From positions 2,914,001 to 2,978,000 of the forward strand of contig OZ244068.1 in the NCBI GenBank assembly GCA_965215615.1: DNA of 64,000 nt. Reading direction: 5' to 3'. A program made the translations under genes and the position numbers. Below the pieces are notes generated by a model that searched no databases, was not told where the DNA came from, and saw nothing but the letters and a program-made list of their open reading frames with translations. This DNA is from CBDATA01 sp965215615 (GTDB taxonomy: Bacteria; Acidobacteriota; Vicinamibacteria; Marinacidobacterales; Marinacidobacteraceae). This document shows, one piece after another, positions 48,826-58,500 of the stretch (the stretch's first letter is position 1; every line of letters starts with the position of its first letter).

Positions 48826-49603
48826 CCATCGAACAGAGCCGGACGTACACGTCGGAGAAGGCGACCCAGATGAGGCTCATCCAGGCGAAGTTCATGTGCC
48901 GGATGTTCAGCCAGGTGGAGCAGTCGTAGGCGCAGCGACGCGCCGGGTGGCCCGAGATCCGGTCCAGAACACCGCCTGCCAGATGCCGGAAGGAGTGGCA
49001 GCCGAAGGTGTAGCCGCCGAGCAGCACCACGTTCAGCGTCAGCACCAGCGTTCCCACCCCGATGCCGAACTCCTCGACGCCGGTGGCGGGATTCAGGAAC
49101 CACATGGCCTTCCACGCGTCGTAGGCGAGGATGACGATGAACACCACCGCGAGGTAGAGGAAGTAGCGGTGGAGGTTCTGGAGGATGAGCGGCAGGCTGT
49201 TCTCGCCCCGGTAGTTCTTCCACGGCTTGCCCACCGTGCAGGAGGTCGGGCTCGCCCAGAAGGCCTTGTAATAGGCCCCCCGGTAGTAGTAGCAGGTGAG
49301 GCGGAACCCGCCGGGTGCCCAGAGAATCAGGAAGGCCGGCGAGAACGGGAGGAAGGCGGGCCAGAAGCCGGGCTTGTCGCCGAACAAGGCATGGTGCGAA
49401 TCGCCGAAGAGCACCGGCGAATACATCGGCGAGAGGTAGTTGCCGAGCTCGTAGTGGGCGTTCTGGAAAGCGGCCCAGGTCCCGTAGATGACGAACCCGG
49501 AGAGAACGAGGAAGGTGACGAGCGGGACGATCCACCACGGCTCGCGGCGACGGGTGACCCCGAACCCCTGTTGGGCCGGAAGGGTTCCCGCGACGGTCGG
49601 CAC
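48797..49603 (-). CDS. sdhC: Succinate dehydrogenase membrane subunit of the Sdh1 (long SdhC) type
   Basis: 268 residues, about twice a classic SdhC, with five or so TM helices, for example WWIVPLVTFLVLSGFVIYGTW, YFLYLAVVFIVILAYDAWKAM and FGIGVGTLVLTLNVVLLGG. It resembles the single large anchor of mycobacterial Sdh1 (Rv0249c, about the same length). Conserved-looking Cys/His: C104, C122, C202-H203, H207, C224, C228 and H236. In mycobacterial Sdh1 such residues hold a membrane-embedded Rieske-type cluster. I chose GTG 49603, 8 nt after the TAGAAT box; TTG 49612 is an alternative but overlaps the box. Confidence 0.8.
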   Translation of the reverse strand: MPTVAGTLPAQQGFGVTRRREPWWIVPLVTFLVLSGFVIYGTWAAFQNAHYELGNYLSPMYSPVLFGDSHHALFGDKPGFWPAFLPFSPAFLILWAPGGFRLTCYYYRGAYYKAFWASPTSCTVGKPWKNYRGENSLPLILQNLHRYFLYLAVVFIVILAYDAWKAMWFLNPATGVEEFGIGVGTLVLTLNVVLLGGYTFGCHSFRHLAGGVLDRISGHPARRCAYDCSTWLNIRHMNFAWMSLIWVAFSDVYVRLCSMGVWTDYRIL

Positions 49604-49611
49604 GACGGCCA

Positions 49612-49617
49612 ATTCTA
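49612..49617 (-). promoter_or_regulatory. -10 box of sdhC, probably leaderless
   Basis: TAGAAT on the minus strand, 8 nt before the GTG at 49603. A mirror-like TAGAAT serves the divergent gene at 49651. Confidence 0.5.
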
Positions 49618-49636
49618 TGCCAGAACCGGCGGGGCC

Positions 49637-49642
49637 TAGAAT
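49637..49642 (+). promoter_or_regulatory. -10 box of the isoaspartyl methyltransferase gene, probably leaderless
   Basis: TAGAAT, 8 nt before the GTG at 49651, in the context GCCTAGAATCG. Together with the box at 49612-49617 it packs two divergent promoters into 47 bp. Confidence 0.5.
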
Positions 49643-49650
49643 CGCTCCCG

Positions 49651-50403
49651 GTGGCGAGGCTCGGAAGCGATGGCGAACCGCCGAGTTGGCGAGGATGGGG
49701 CCTCCTGCTCGTTCTCGTGTTCGGCTGCTCCGCCGGACAGGCGACCCATGGAGAAGACGGGCGGGTGACCGAGCGGCACCGGATGGTGACCGAGCAGATC
49801 GAAGCCCGCGGCATCCGTGATCCCCGGGTGCTCGAGGCGATGCGGGAAATCCCGCGCCATCTCTTCGTGCCGGAGTCCTTGCGATCCCAGGCGTACGAGG
49901 ATCGGGCGCTCCCGATCGCCGGGGGACAGACCATCAGCCAGCCCTACGTGGTGGCGTGGATGACCGAACTGGCCGAAGTGCGGCCGGGTGACCGGATTCT
50001 CGAGATCGGGACCGGGTCGGGCTACCAGGCAGCGGTCCTCGCGCACCTCGGGGCAGAGGTATTCACGATCGAGCTGCTGGCATCGTTGTCCGGGACCGCC
50101 GAGGCGACGATCCGCGCATTGGGTTACCGGAACATCCGCTTCCGCATCGGGGACGGATACGCCGGCTGGCCGGAAGGAGCCCCGTTCGACCGCATCGTGG
50201 TGACCGCCGCTCCGCCCGATATCCCGAAGGTGCTCCTCGAAGGGCTCGGCCCCGGCGGCCGACTGGTCGCTCCGGTGGGTCCGGAAAGAGGAGCGCAGCG
50301 CCTCGTGGTCGCCGAGCGGGAAATTTCCGGAAGCATCCGGTTCGAAGACCACGGGCAGGTCTTCTTCGTCCCGATGGTCCCCGGTCAGGAATCCGGTTTC
50401 TGA
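49651..50403 (+). CDS. pcm: Protein-L-isoaspartate O-methyltransferase with lipoprotein signal
   Basis: Repairs isoaspartyl residues by SAM-dependent methylation. 250 residues, about 40 longer than usual. The extra N-terminus holds a lipoprotein signal (GWGLLLVLVFGCSAGQ, Cys26), so it should be anchored outside the cytoplasm, where SAM is not known to be available. Enzyme motifs are intact: REIPRHLFVPE, GGQTISQPYVVAWM, SAM loop ILEIGTGSGYQAAVLA and RIVVTAAPPDIP. An internal ATG (MVTEQIEARG) could yield a cytosolic form. Its end overlaps the convergent WYL gene by 19 bp. Confidence 0.88.
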   Translation: MARLGSDGEPPSWRGWGLLLVLVFGCSAGQATHGEDGRVTERHRMVTEQIEARGIRDPRVLEAMREIPRHLFVPESLRSQAYEDRALPIAGGQTISQPYVVAWMTELAEVRPGDRILEIGTGSGYQAAVLAHLGAEVFTIELLASLSGTAEATIRALGYRNIRFRIGDGYAGWPEGAPFDRIVVTAAPPDIPKVLLEGLGPGGRLVAPVGPERGAQRLVVAEREISGSIRFEDHGQVFFVPMVPGQESGF

Positions 50404-51443
50404 ACCGCCTTCCGGCTGAACTCTCCGGCGAGCTCCTCCACCCGGTCGGCGATGTCCTCGCCACCGAACTCACGGAGCAGCGGGGCGAGTCCCGCGAGCC
50501 GCATCCCGAGGACGACCTTCCGCAGCGACTCCGGTTCGATCGTCTCGATCCACTCCCACCAGCCGATGATGTGCCGTGCCATGTCTTCCTTTCCGGTCGC
50601 GTGGAATCGCACCGTCAGGGAGCCGTCGGCGTTCTGCTCGCGCTTCTGGGAGGGGTGGAACTCCCAGTCACCGACTCCGGGAGCGTCGGGACGGAACCGC
50701 CATTCCACCGGGATCACATCCTTGTCCTGGAAGCTCCCGAACAGATCCCGCACGAACCTGCGGAACGGCTCGGGGTCCTGGCTCGAGCCGCGTTCGGTCA
50801 CCTCGACCTTGCTCATCCGGTCGAGCCGGTACTGATAGAGCGGCTCGTCCTCACCTTCCGGGCTCGCCACCATCCGGACCGTCCCTCCGAAGAGAAGTCC
50901 GCGAGGCTCCATGATGTGCTGGCGGATCGCCCCGTCCGCGCTCGTGTAGTCGAACTGCACCACCCGGCTCTTGGTGAACGCTTCTTCGAGACTGCGACGC
51001 ACGGCCTCGTCTATCGCGACGCGCGGGCCGGGCCGGGACCCGACCCCGAGAGTCTCGAGACGCGCCTCGATGTCTTCATGCTCGGCATGACGGCGGCTTC
51101 GCTTCGCCTTTTCGATCTTCTGGCGCAGGCTGTTGAGGCGCTCCCTTTCGGGGATTCGCTCCCGATCCAGCACCTCGGTGGCGAATTCCAGCGCCGCCAG
51201 CTCGTCCGGACTGGGGGCTTCGAAGAACTGGAACGGAAGCTGGCTGAAACGGAACCGCACCCGGCCCAGATCGTCCGTATCGGACTCGAACGAATCGGGA
51301 AAGCTCTCCTTCAGCGCAGCGATCCAGCGCTGCGCGGTCCGCCGTCCGATGCCGTGGTACTCCGTCAGCTCCTCGTAGGACCACCAGTCCCCTTCGCTCA
51401 ACACACGCAGCAGGTCGAAAGCCCGCGTCAGGGTGTCCGCCAT
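50385..51443 (-). CDS. WYL-domain transcriptional regulator (YafY/PafC-like)
   Basis: 352 residues. N-terminal winged helix-turn-helix (AFDLLRVLSEGDWWSYEELTEYHGIGRRTAQRWIAAL), a helical linker rich in E/R, then a WYL-type domain (VVQFDYTSADGAIRQHIMEPRGLLF) and the C-terminal WCX extension. Such proteins sense nucleic acid or nucleotide ligands and regulate DNA-damage or defence genes. GGGAGA lies 5 bases before the ATG. Targets unknown; it is divergent from homoserine dehydrogenase. Confidence 0.85.
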   Translation of the reverse strand: MADTLTRAFDLLRVLSEGDWWSYEELTEYHGIGRRTAQRWIAALKESFPDSFESDTDDLGRVRFRFSQLPFQFFEAPSPDELAALEFATEVLDRERIPERERLNSLRQKIEKAKRSRRHAEHEDIEARLETLGVGSRPGPRVAIDEAVRRSLEEAFTKSRVVQFDYTSADGAIRQHIMEPRGLLFGGTVRMVASPEGEDEPLYQYRLDRMSKVEVTERGSSQDPEPFRRFVRDLFGSFQDKDVIPVEWRFRPDAPGVGDWEFHPSQKREQNADGSLTVRFHATGKEDMARHIIGWWEWIETIEPESLRKVVLGMRLAGLAPLLREFGGEDIADRVEELAGEFSRKAVQKPDS

Positions 51444-51500
51444 CGCACTCTCCCATGAGCGGGTTCTGCCCGCCCGGTGGCTATCCTAAATGCCGGTTTC

Positions 51501-52556
51501 ATGGCCCCGTCGCGCTCCCACCCGCTGATCCTGCTCGGGATGGGAAACGTGCACCGGGCGCTGCTCGGGATTCTCGAGTCCCGAAAGGCGCTGCTCGAAG
51601 AACGCTACGGCCTGCGACTTCCGTTGTTCGCCTGCTCGGACCGCAGCGGTTTCATCCGCGGCCCGGACGACAGCGGAATGTCCTCGCAAGCCATGCTCGC
51701 CGCCAAGTCGCGGGGGATTTCGCTCCGCGAGATTCCCGGTGCGGAACCCGTCTCGCTCGCGGAAGCGCTCGACCGGGCGGGGCCGGATGCCATCCTGCTC
51801 GATGCCGCCAGCATGGATCTCGAAGGCGGCGCGGGTCTCGAAGCCGCAACTCTCGCGCTCGAAGGCGGCCAGTCGGTGGTCTTCGCCAACAAGTCCGCGG
51901 TCGCGCTCGCTTTCGACGAACTCGAAGAGCTTGCCCGGACGAAGGGCGCGGGCATGGGCTGGAGCGCCACCGTCTGCGGCGGGCTCCCGGTCGTGAACAT
52001 CGGCCGCCGGGAGACGGTCGCCGCCCGGTTCCTGCGGGTTGCTGGAGTCTTCAACTCCACGAGCAACCTCGTTCTCGACCGGATGGCCGACGGAAAGACA
52101 CTGGAAGAGGCGGTCGCCGAGGCGAAAGAGCGCGGCATCGCGGAAACCGACCCCACGAACGACCTGAACGGAACGGACACCGCGCTCAAGCTGGTGATCG
52201 TGGCGCGCACCATCCTCGGGTTCCCCGCCACCCTCGAAGACGTGGACCGAACCGGGGTGGAAGCGGCCCCCCAGGCAATACCGGGCCACGCCATCCGGCT
52301 GCTGGGCGAGGCAGAACCGGAAGGAGAGGGTTTCCGTCTCCGGGTCGCGCCGAAGCTCGTTTCCCGGAGCAGCTTCCTCGGCGGGATCGGCCCCCTGGAC
52401 ATGGCGATCGAGTGGGAGACCGATCTCTTCGAAATCCAGCGCTTCGCTTCGACCGAAGCGGATGCCGGCGCGACGGCGGCGGCGGTGCTGCGGGACGCAG
52501 TCCATATCGCTCTCGGCATCCCGGCGGGCCCTTCGGTCACGTCACCTTCGCGGTGA
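51501..52556 (+). CDS. hom: Homoserine dehydrogenase
   Basis: Reduces aspartate semialdehyde to homoserine for Thr/Met synthesis. 351 residues without an ACT domain. Nucleotide loop LILLGMGNVHRALLG, VVFANKSAVA with the catalytic-region Lys, GVFNSTSNLVLDRM, and the family signature AETDPTNDLNGTDTALKL. The short form lacks C-terminal feedback regulation. A TATCCT -10-like element lies 13 nt before the ATG. No thrB or thrC is nearby. Its end overlaps the convergent SDR gene by 15 bp. Confidence 0.85.
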   Translation: MAPSRSHPLILLGMGNVHRALLGILESRKALLEERYGLRLPLFACSDRSGFIRGPDDSGMSSQAMLAAKSRGISLREIPGAEPVSLAEALDRAGPDAILLDAASMDLEGGAGLEAATLALEGGQSVVFANKSAVALAFDELEELARTKGAGMGWSATVCGGLPVVNIGRRETVAARFLRVAGVFNSTSNLVLDRMADGKTLEEAVAEAKERGIAETDPTNDLNGTDTALKLVIVARTILGFPATLEDVDRTGVEAAPQAIPGHAIRLLGEAEPEGEGFRLRVAPKLVSRSSFLGGIGPLDMAIEWETDLFEIQRFASTEADAGATAAAVLRDAVHIALGIPAGPSVTSPSR

Positions 52557-53309
52557 CGCATCCCGCTGTGTGCTTAAATTTTTGTACGAAGCTGTCGGGG
52601 GGCGGGTCGGGCGCATCTCGATGCGGCTGATGAGCGCCCGCCCGCGCTGGCGGCAGATCGCGAGCACCGCCTCGGCCACGTCTTCGGGAGCGAGCTTCCA
52701 GTCCGCGCCGTCTTCCGGCGACCTGCCGGCGAAGCCGGTGGCGACGCTTCCCGGCATGACGGTGGCCACCCGGATTCCGGCGTTCCGGAGGTCCAGCATC
52801 ATCGCCTCCGCCATCCCGACGAGTCCGAACTTGGAGGCGTTGTAGGCCACGCCTCCGGCGAAGGGATGCCGCCCCGCGAGGCTCCCGATGTGGACCACGG
52901 TCGCCGGGGTGCTGCTCTCCGCGGCGGCGAGCAGGAGTGGCAGCGCCGCCTTCGTCACCCGGAACGCTCCGATCAGGTTGGTCTCCACCACCTCACGGAA
53001 TTCGGCGACGCTCAGCTCTCCGGTGGGGCGGTAGATTCCGAGCCCGGAGCTGTTGACCAGGATGTCGAGGCCGCCAAACTTCTCGCGGACGAACCCCACC
53101 GCCGCCTCGACGCTCGTGTCGTCGCGCACATCGCATTCCACGCCGTGAACGGTCCCGTTCGGGGACAGCTCGCGGGCGGCCCGGGTCGCGGCTTCGTTGC
53201 GGGTTCCGGTCAGGACCACCCGTGCTCCCGTCCCGGCGAGCGCCGCCGCCACTGCGCGGCCGATCCCGCGCGTCCCCCCGATGACGAGGGCTCGGGAAGG
53301 AGACATCAT
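52542..53309 (-). CDS. Short-chain dehydrogenase/reductase
   Basis: 255 residues, classical SDR. Cofactor loop VIGGTRGIGRAV (G-x3-G-x-G with Arg after it, suggesting NADPH), ILVNSSGLG, and catalytic Y-x3-K in AYNASKFGLVG with Ser in VVHIGSLAGRH. Substrate unknown. The start region (ATG at 53309 or 53306) overlaps the aminotransferase stop by 4 bases. The frame is open further upstream but only as a shadow of that gene. Confidence 0.85.
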   Translation of the reverse strand: MMSPSRALVIGGTRGIGRAVAAALAGTGARVVLTGTRNEAATRAARELSPNGTVHGVECDVRDDTSVEAAVGFVREKFGGLDILVNSSGLGIYRPTGELSVAEFREVVETNLIGAFRVTKAALPLLLAAAESSTPATVVHIGSLAGRHPFAGGVAYNASKFGLVGMAEAMMLDLRNAGIRVATVMPGSVATGFAGRSPEDGADWKLAPEDVAEAVLAICRQRGRALISRIEMRPTRPPTASYKNLSTQRDASPRR

Positions 53310-54289
53310 GGGTTCCGGATCGTATCCGCAAGAACTCGCAGGGGCTCTTCGAGATCCCCGGCGGTCATCCACCCCAGATGGCCGAACCGCAGCACCTTCC
53401 CCTTGAGCTCCCCGAGCCCGCCGGCGACGGTCACACCCCGCTCCGCGAGTCGCCGCGAAAGCTCCGCCCACTCGACTTCTTCGGGTAGCCAGGCGGCGGT
53501 GACGGTGGGTGAGCGGTATCCCTCCGGCGCGACCAGCGCGAGCCCCATCGCTTCGAGTTCGCCTTGTACGAGCGCGGCGGCTTCGGCGTGGCGGGCGAAG
53601 ACCTGTTCCCGCCCTTCGCGGAGCATCAGCCGGATGCCGGCCTCCATCGCGAACAGAACCGGAACCGCGGGCGTGAAGGGCATGGTTTCCCCGCGGTAGG
53701 CCGCGAAATCCCAATAGAAGCGGGGCAGCCGGGCGCGAGCTTCGGCGGCTTCGGCCCGCTCCGAAGTCCAGACCATCGCCATCCCCGGAGGAAGCCCCCA
53801 CGCCTTCTGGGAACCGGTGAACACCACATCGCAGTCATCCACCGCGAGCGACGCGGCTCCGAGGCTCGAAACCGCGTCCACCAGCGCGAGCGCGTCGCTT
53901 TCTTCGCGAACGACCCGGAGGAGGTCCGAGGCCGGATGGAGCACCCCGGTGCTGGTCTCGCAGTGGGTCAGGAGGACGGCGCGCGTCGGCTTGCGAAGCG
54001 CTCTTCGTAGCCGATCCGGCGATGCTGCCTCACTCCACGCAGTCCCGAGGCTGATCGCATCGAGACCATGGGCCCGGGCCACTCCGAGAAACCGCTCCGC
54101 GAATTGGCCGCCGCCGAGGCCGATCACCCGGTCGCCGGGGGAGAGGGTGTTCACGAGCGCGGCTTCCATGGCACCCGTTCCCGAGCCGGTCAAAAGAAGC
54201 GGGGTGCGGGAAGCCCCGAGATATTCGGAGAGACGGGTGGTCACCCCGGCGAGCAGCCGGCGCATCTCCGGGCCCCGGTAGGAGATCAT
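53306..54289 (-). CDS. Class V aminotransferase (serine/alanine-glyoxylate type)
   Basis: PLP enzyme, 327 residues from the first standard start. TGSGTGAMEAALVN, ALVDAVSSLGAASLAVDDCDVVFTGSQKAWGLPPG (PLP Lys in GSQKAWG), and YWDFAAYRGETMPFTPAVP are typical of alanine-glyoxylate/serine-pyruvate aminotransferases. The family's N-terminal block GLRIPGPVSLHPEVAAAL is encoded just upstream in the same frame, where no ATG/GTG/TTG occurs. Translation therefore probably starts at the CTG at 54382, whose CTGA overlaps the previous gene's TGA by 4 bases, adding 31 residues. Confidence 0.87.
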   Translation of the reverse strand: MISYRGPEMRRLLAGVTTRLSEYLGASRTPLLLTGSGTGAMEAALVNTLSPGDRVIGLGGGQFAERFLGVARAHGLDAISLGTAWSEAASPDRLRRALRKPTRAVLLTHCETSTGVLHPASDLLRVVREESDALALVDAVSSLGAASLAVDDCDVVFTGSQKAWGLPPGMAMVWTSERAEAAEARARLPRFYWDFAAYRGETMPFTPAVPVLFAMEAGIRLMLREGREQVFARHAEAAALVQGELEAMGLALVAPEGYRSPTVTAAWLPEEVEWAELSRRLAERGVTVAGGLGELKGKVLRFGHLGWMTAGDLEEPLRVLADTIRNP

Positions 54290-54378
54290 CGGCCGCCGAA
54301 GCGCCGCTGCGACCTCCGGGTGGAGGGAAACCGGCCCGGGAATCCGGAGGCCGTGGTCCGGTCGCCGGTCCAGCTTGC

Positions 54379-55443
54379 TCAGACCTCTTCGGCCGAGCCG
54401 AGCAGATCCTCGTCGGCGAAGAAATGGAAGAGCCGGTCCGAAGTGGCGACGATCAGGTCACCCTCGCCGTTCAGGGCGAGCCCGACGATCGGCGGGCCGC
54501 TGATGATGCGACGCGCGCCGGTTCCGGTGAACATGAACACTCCGGAATCGCCCGCGAGTCCCTCGGCGACCAGGAAGCGGCCCTGTTCGTCGAAGGCGAT
54601 GCCCTGCGGCCGGCCGAACCCGGTGTGGATCCGGCTCGGAATGCCTCCCGGTTGGAACTCCACGATCTGGTCGCGGGCGGAGAGAGTCGGGCCGGAGACG
54701 AACAGGCTGCCGGCTGTGTTGCATGCCAGGTGGTATGCCGAGATCGAAGGCCGCATCGGCGAGAGCACGCTGACTTCGCCTTCGGGAGTTGCGAGATAGA
54801 GGGTGCCGCCGCGATCGCCGACGATGAGGTCGCCGGTCGGCGCGAAGCAGATCCCGGTGGGGCACCCCAGGTTTTCGCTGAACGCCCGGAAGCTCTTGCG
54901 GTCGTCCATCCGATAGACGCAACCGTCTTCCCGCGAAGACACATAGAGCGCATCATCCGGTCCCCAGGCGAGCCCGGTGGGATTCACGATGCCCTCACCG
55001 AGAGGCTCCGGCGGCTCGTCTCCCGGCGAGATGCGGTAGATGGGGTCGGGGATCGCCTCGCCCCGGCGGCCGCTGACCGTGCTGTACAGGTTGCCTGCCG
55101 TATCGAAGCAGGGATTCGAGACGATGTGGAGCTCTTCGGCGATAGGCCGGCCGACGGTCACCGGAAACGGCTCGGTCTCGCGGGTGCCGAGCGAGACCCG
55201 AAGTTCCTCCCCGGCCTCGTGGGGAACCCGCACCGCGAGGCGCGTCGAGGAGATGCGCTGGATGTGCGCCTCGGTCTCGCCGAGATGCACCCGGAGCCCC
55301 GCCGCTTCATCCACGAGAAAGCCGCGTCCGGCGATGTCGAGGCGTCCACCCGGGATCACGTGCCGGGGCCACACTCTCTCGACCAGAAGGCGCGTCCGGC
55401 GAGCCCGCCGCTCCGGAGCGCGGTCGGATTGGGTTCCGTTCAT
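54379..55443 (-). CDS. IPT/TIG-like plus NHL-type beta-propeller protein
   Basis: 354 residues, no signal peptide. Residues about 20-95 look like an IPT/TIG Ig-fold (PRHVIPGGRLDIAGRGF...RVSLGTRETEPFPVTVG). The rest is a six-bladed SMP-30/NHL-type propeller with repeated blades: NPTGLAWGPDDALYVSSRE, CPTGICFAPTGDLIVGDRG, RPQGIAFDEQGRFLVAEG and IVGLALNGEGDLIVATSD. Propellers of this type act as lactonases or binding scaffolds; no clear metal site is visible. First gene of a probable operon with the aminotransferase and SDR. Confidence 0.8.
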   Translation of the reverse strand: MNGTQSDRAPERRARRTRLLVERVWPRHVIPGGRLDIAGRGFLVDEAAGLRVHLGETEAHIQRISSTRLAVRVPHEAGEELRVSLGTRETEPFPVTVGRPIAEELHIVSNPCFDTAGNLYSTVSGRRGEAIPDPIYRISPGDEPPEPLGEGIVNPTGLAWGPDDALYVSSREDGCVYRMDDRKSFRAFSENLGCPTGICFAPTGDLIVGDRGGTLYLATPEGEVSVLSPMRPSISAYHLACNTAGSLFVSGPTLSARDQIVEFQPGGIPSRIHTGFGRPQGIAFDEQGRFLVAEGLAGDSGVFMFTGTGARRIISGPPIVGLALNGEGDLIVATSDRLFHFFADEDLLGSAEEV

Positions 55444-55531
55444 GCGGGGGGAGCAGCCTTCCGGCAGACTACCATCCGGCAGCGAGGTGGGTCCGGGGTA
55501 TCGTCCCTCCACACGGAAAAGGATCGGGAGG

Positions 55532-58500
55532 ATGAGCCGGGATTCGGGTTTTGAGCGGCTGCTTTCGGCCGTGGACGAACGGCGAAAGAGGAGAAGCCGC
55601 GCGATCGGCCGCCTCTACGGCCCGGCCCGAACCGCGGTCGCAGCCGCCTGGGCGACACTCGTCGAGGGGCCGACCCTGATGGTCACCGCGCGCGATCCGG
55701 TGCTGGTCGCGGCGGATCTCGAAGCCTTGCTCGCCGCGCTCGGAGCGGGGATTCCGGTGCTCCGCCTTCCGGGCACCGCCGTGAACCCGTACGCCGGAGT
55801 CAGCCCGCACGCCGAAGTGCTGGCGCTCCGAGCGGAGGCGCTTTTTTCGCTGGCGGCGGGGCGGCGGGCACTCGTCGTGACCTCGCCGGCAGGATTCATG
55901 AGCCGCACGGTCGCTCCTGAGCGGCTGCTCGAGGCGCGCGTGAGCCTCAAGGTCGGCGAAGAGACGAATCCGGCAGAGCTCGCCGAGCGTCTCGTCCTTG
56001 CCGGGTACCGCTGCGAGGATCCGGTCTCCGGGCCCGGCGAGTTCGGGCGCCGGGGAGGGATTCTCGATGTCTTTCCCCAGCACGCTGCCCTGCCCACCCG
56101 GGTCGAGTGGTTCGGGGAGGCGATCGAAGAGCTCCGTCCATTCGAGCCGGCCACCCAGCGAAGCGGCGAACACCTGAACCGGCCGGAAACGCTCGAAATC
56201 CTCCCCGCGACCGAGTGGATCGGAGCTTCGCCTTCGCCCGAAGCGCCCCATCCGGCGTTCTCGCTCCCCGGCAACCCCGGTTTCGCGAGCCCGGTCTTCG
56301 ACTATTGCCGGGGAATGGAGGTTCTGGTGGAGGAACCGGAGCGGGTCAGGGAGGCGGCGGAGTCCGAAATCGAGCGGGTGATGAGCTGGCGGGTGGGAGC
56401 AAAATCGGGCACTACCGGGAAAACGGCCACTCCGGAGGCATTGCTGCTCGGGCTTTCTTCCCTGGACGACTTTCTCGCGAACTCGCCGCCCGACGGGCCG
56501 ACGCTGCTGCGGGAACTGGAAGCGCCGGGCGGAGGCGACCTGCCGTCGCGCCCGGTGGAGTCCTTCCGGGGGCGCTTGCCGGCCTTCCTCGACCGGCTTC
56601 GGGCGAAACGCGACGCGCCGTGGGACATCCACGTGTTCGCTCCCGGAAGGACGGCGGAATCGCTTTCGGCGAAGGCGCAGGAAGCGGGCATCCGGATCTC
56701 CGGGTCGGGCCGCGCGGGCCACCCGCCGCGGGTCCGGATCCACGAAGGGCGGCTGAGCCAGGGGTTCGAGGTACCGGATTCCGGCCTCGAATTCGTCTCC
56801 GGCGCGGCGCTCGTTTCGGTGCCGCCACGCCCTCCCTCGAAGTCGCGCGCCCGGGTGTTTGCGTCGGATTTCCGGGATCTCAAGCCGGGCGATCTGGTGG
56901 TCCACGCCGATCACGGAATCGGAAGGTTCGTCCGGATCACCCGGCTGGACGACAAGGAGAGCGCGCCGGACCTGGTGCAACTGGAATACGCGAAGGGTGC
57001 CCGGCTCTATGTTCCGGTGGACCGGCTCGACCTCCTCGACCGTTACCAGTCCGCTTCGGGCGCCTTGCCGCCGGCTCTCGACCGCCTCGGAGGGACCGCC
57101 TGGGCCAGTCGCAAGGGCCGGGCGCAACGGGCGATCCGCAACATCGCGGGCGACCTGATCCGGCTCTACGCCGAGCGGAGGCAGACGGCCGGCTTCGCCT
57201 TCCCGCGGGACACACCGGGGATGGAGGAATTCGAGGCGGGCTTCGAATGGACGGAAACCGAAGACCAGGCGCGGACGATCCGCGAAGTGATGGCCGACAT
57301 GGAGTCGGAGCATCCGATGGATCGATTGGTCGCCGGGGACGTGGGTTTCGGCAAGACGGAAGTCGCGCTGCGGGCGGCCTTCAAGGCGGCGATGCACGGC
57401 AAGCAGGTCGCCGTCCTGACTCCCACCACGGTGCTCGCGAGCCAGCACGCGCGTCTGTTTCAGGCGAGGTTTCGCGAGTTTCCGGTCGTCGTGGAGATGC
57501 TCTCCCGGTTCCGCACCCCGAAGGAACGAAAGCAGGTGGTGGCCGGCCTCGCCGACGGAACCGTGGACATCGTCATCGGCACCCATCGCCTGCTCTCGAA
57601 GGATGTTTCCTTCCGGGATCTGGGCCTTTTGGTGATCGATGAGGAGCAGCGTTTCGGGGTCGCCGCCAAGGAGCGGCTCAAGCAGCTCGCCACCCGGACC
57701 GACCACCTCGCGCTGACCGCCACGCCCATCCCGCGGACCCTGAACATGTCGCTTTCCGGAATCCGGGACATGTCGGTCATCGAAACCGCCCCCCGCGACC
57801 GGCTCGCCGTCCACACCCACGTCATCCCGTTCGATCCGGCCCGCATCGCCGAGGCGATCCGTTACGAGCTTTCCCGCGCCGGCCAGATCTATTTCGTGCA
57901 CAACCGGATCCGCTCGCTCCCTGCGATGCGCGAACTGCTTCTTCGTGCCGTGCCGGAAGCGCGAGTGATCCATGCCCACGGCCAGATGCCGGAGTCGGCG
58001 CTGGAGCAGGCGTTCTCCCGTTTCCAGAATGGCGAGGCCGATGTCCTGCTCTCCACCACGATCGTGGAGAACGGGCTGGATCTGCCGCGGGTCAACACCC
58101 TGATCGTGAACCGTGCCGACGCTTTCGGGTTGGCGCAGCTCTATCAGCTCCGCGGCCGGGTGGGGCGCTCGACGAGGCGGGCCTATGCCTACATGCTGGT
58201 TCCCGCCGGCGCATCGCTTTCCGAGAAAGCGCGGCCGCGGCTCGCCGCGCTCCGCGAATTCAGCGATCTCGGCGCGGGCTTCCGGGTGGCGGCTCTCGAC
58301 ATGGAGCTTCGAGGCGTCGGCGACCTGCTGGGTGCTGCGCAACACGGCCACCTCGAAGCGGTGGGCTTCGATCTCTACTACCGGCTGCTGGACGATGCCG
58401 TGGCCGAAGCGCGGGGCCATTCCGTGAAGGCCCGCTGCGCGATGCAGCTTCGCTTCCAGTTGCGCGTTCCGGACAGCTATCTGAGCGACCCCCGTCACCG

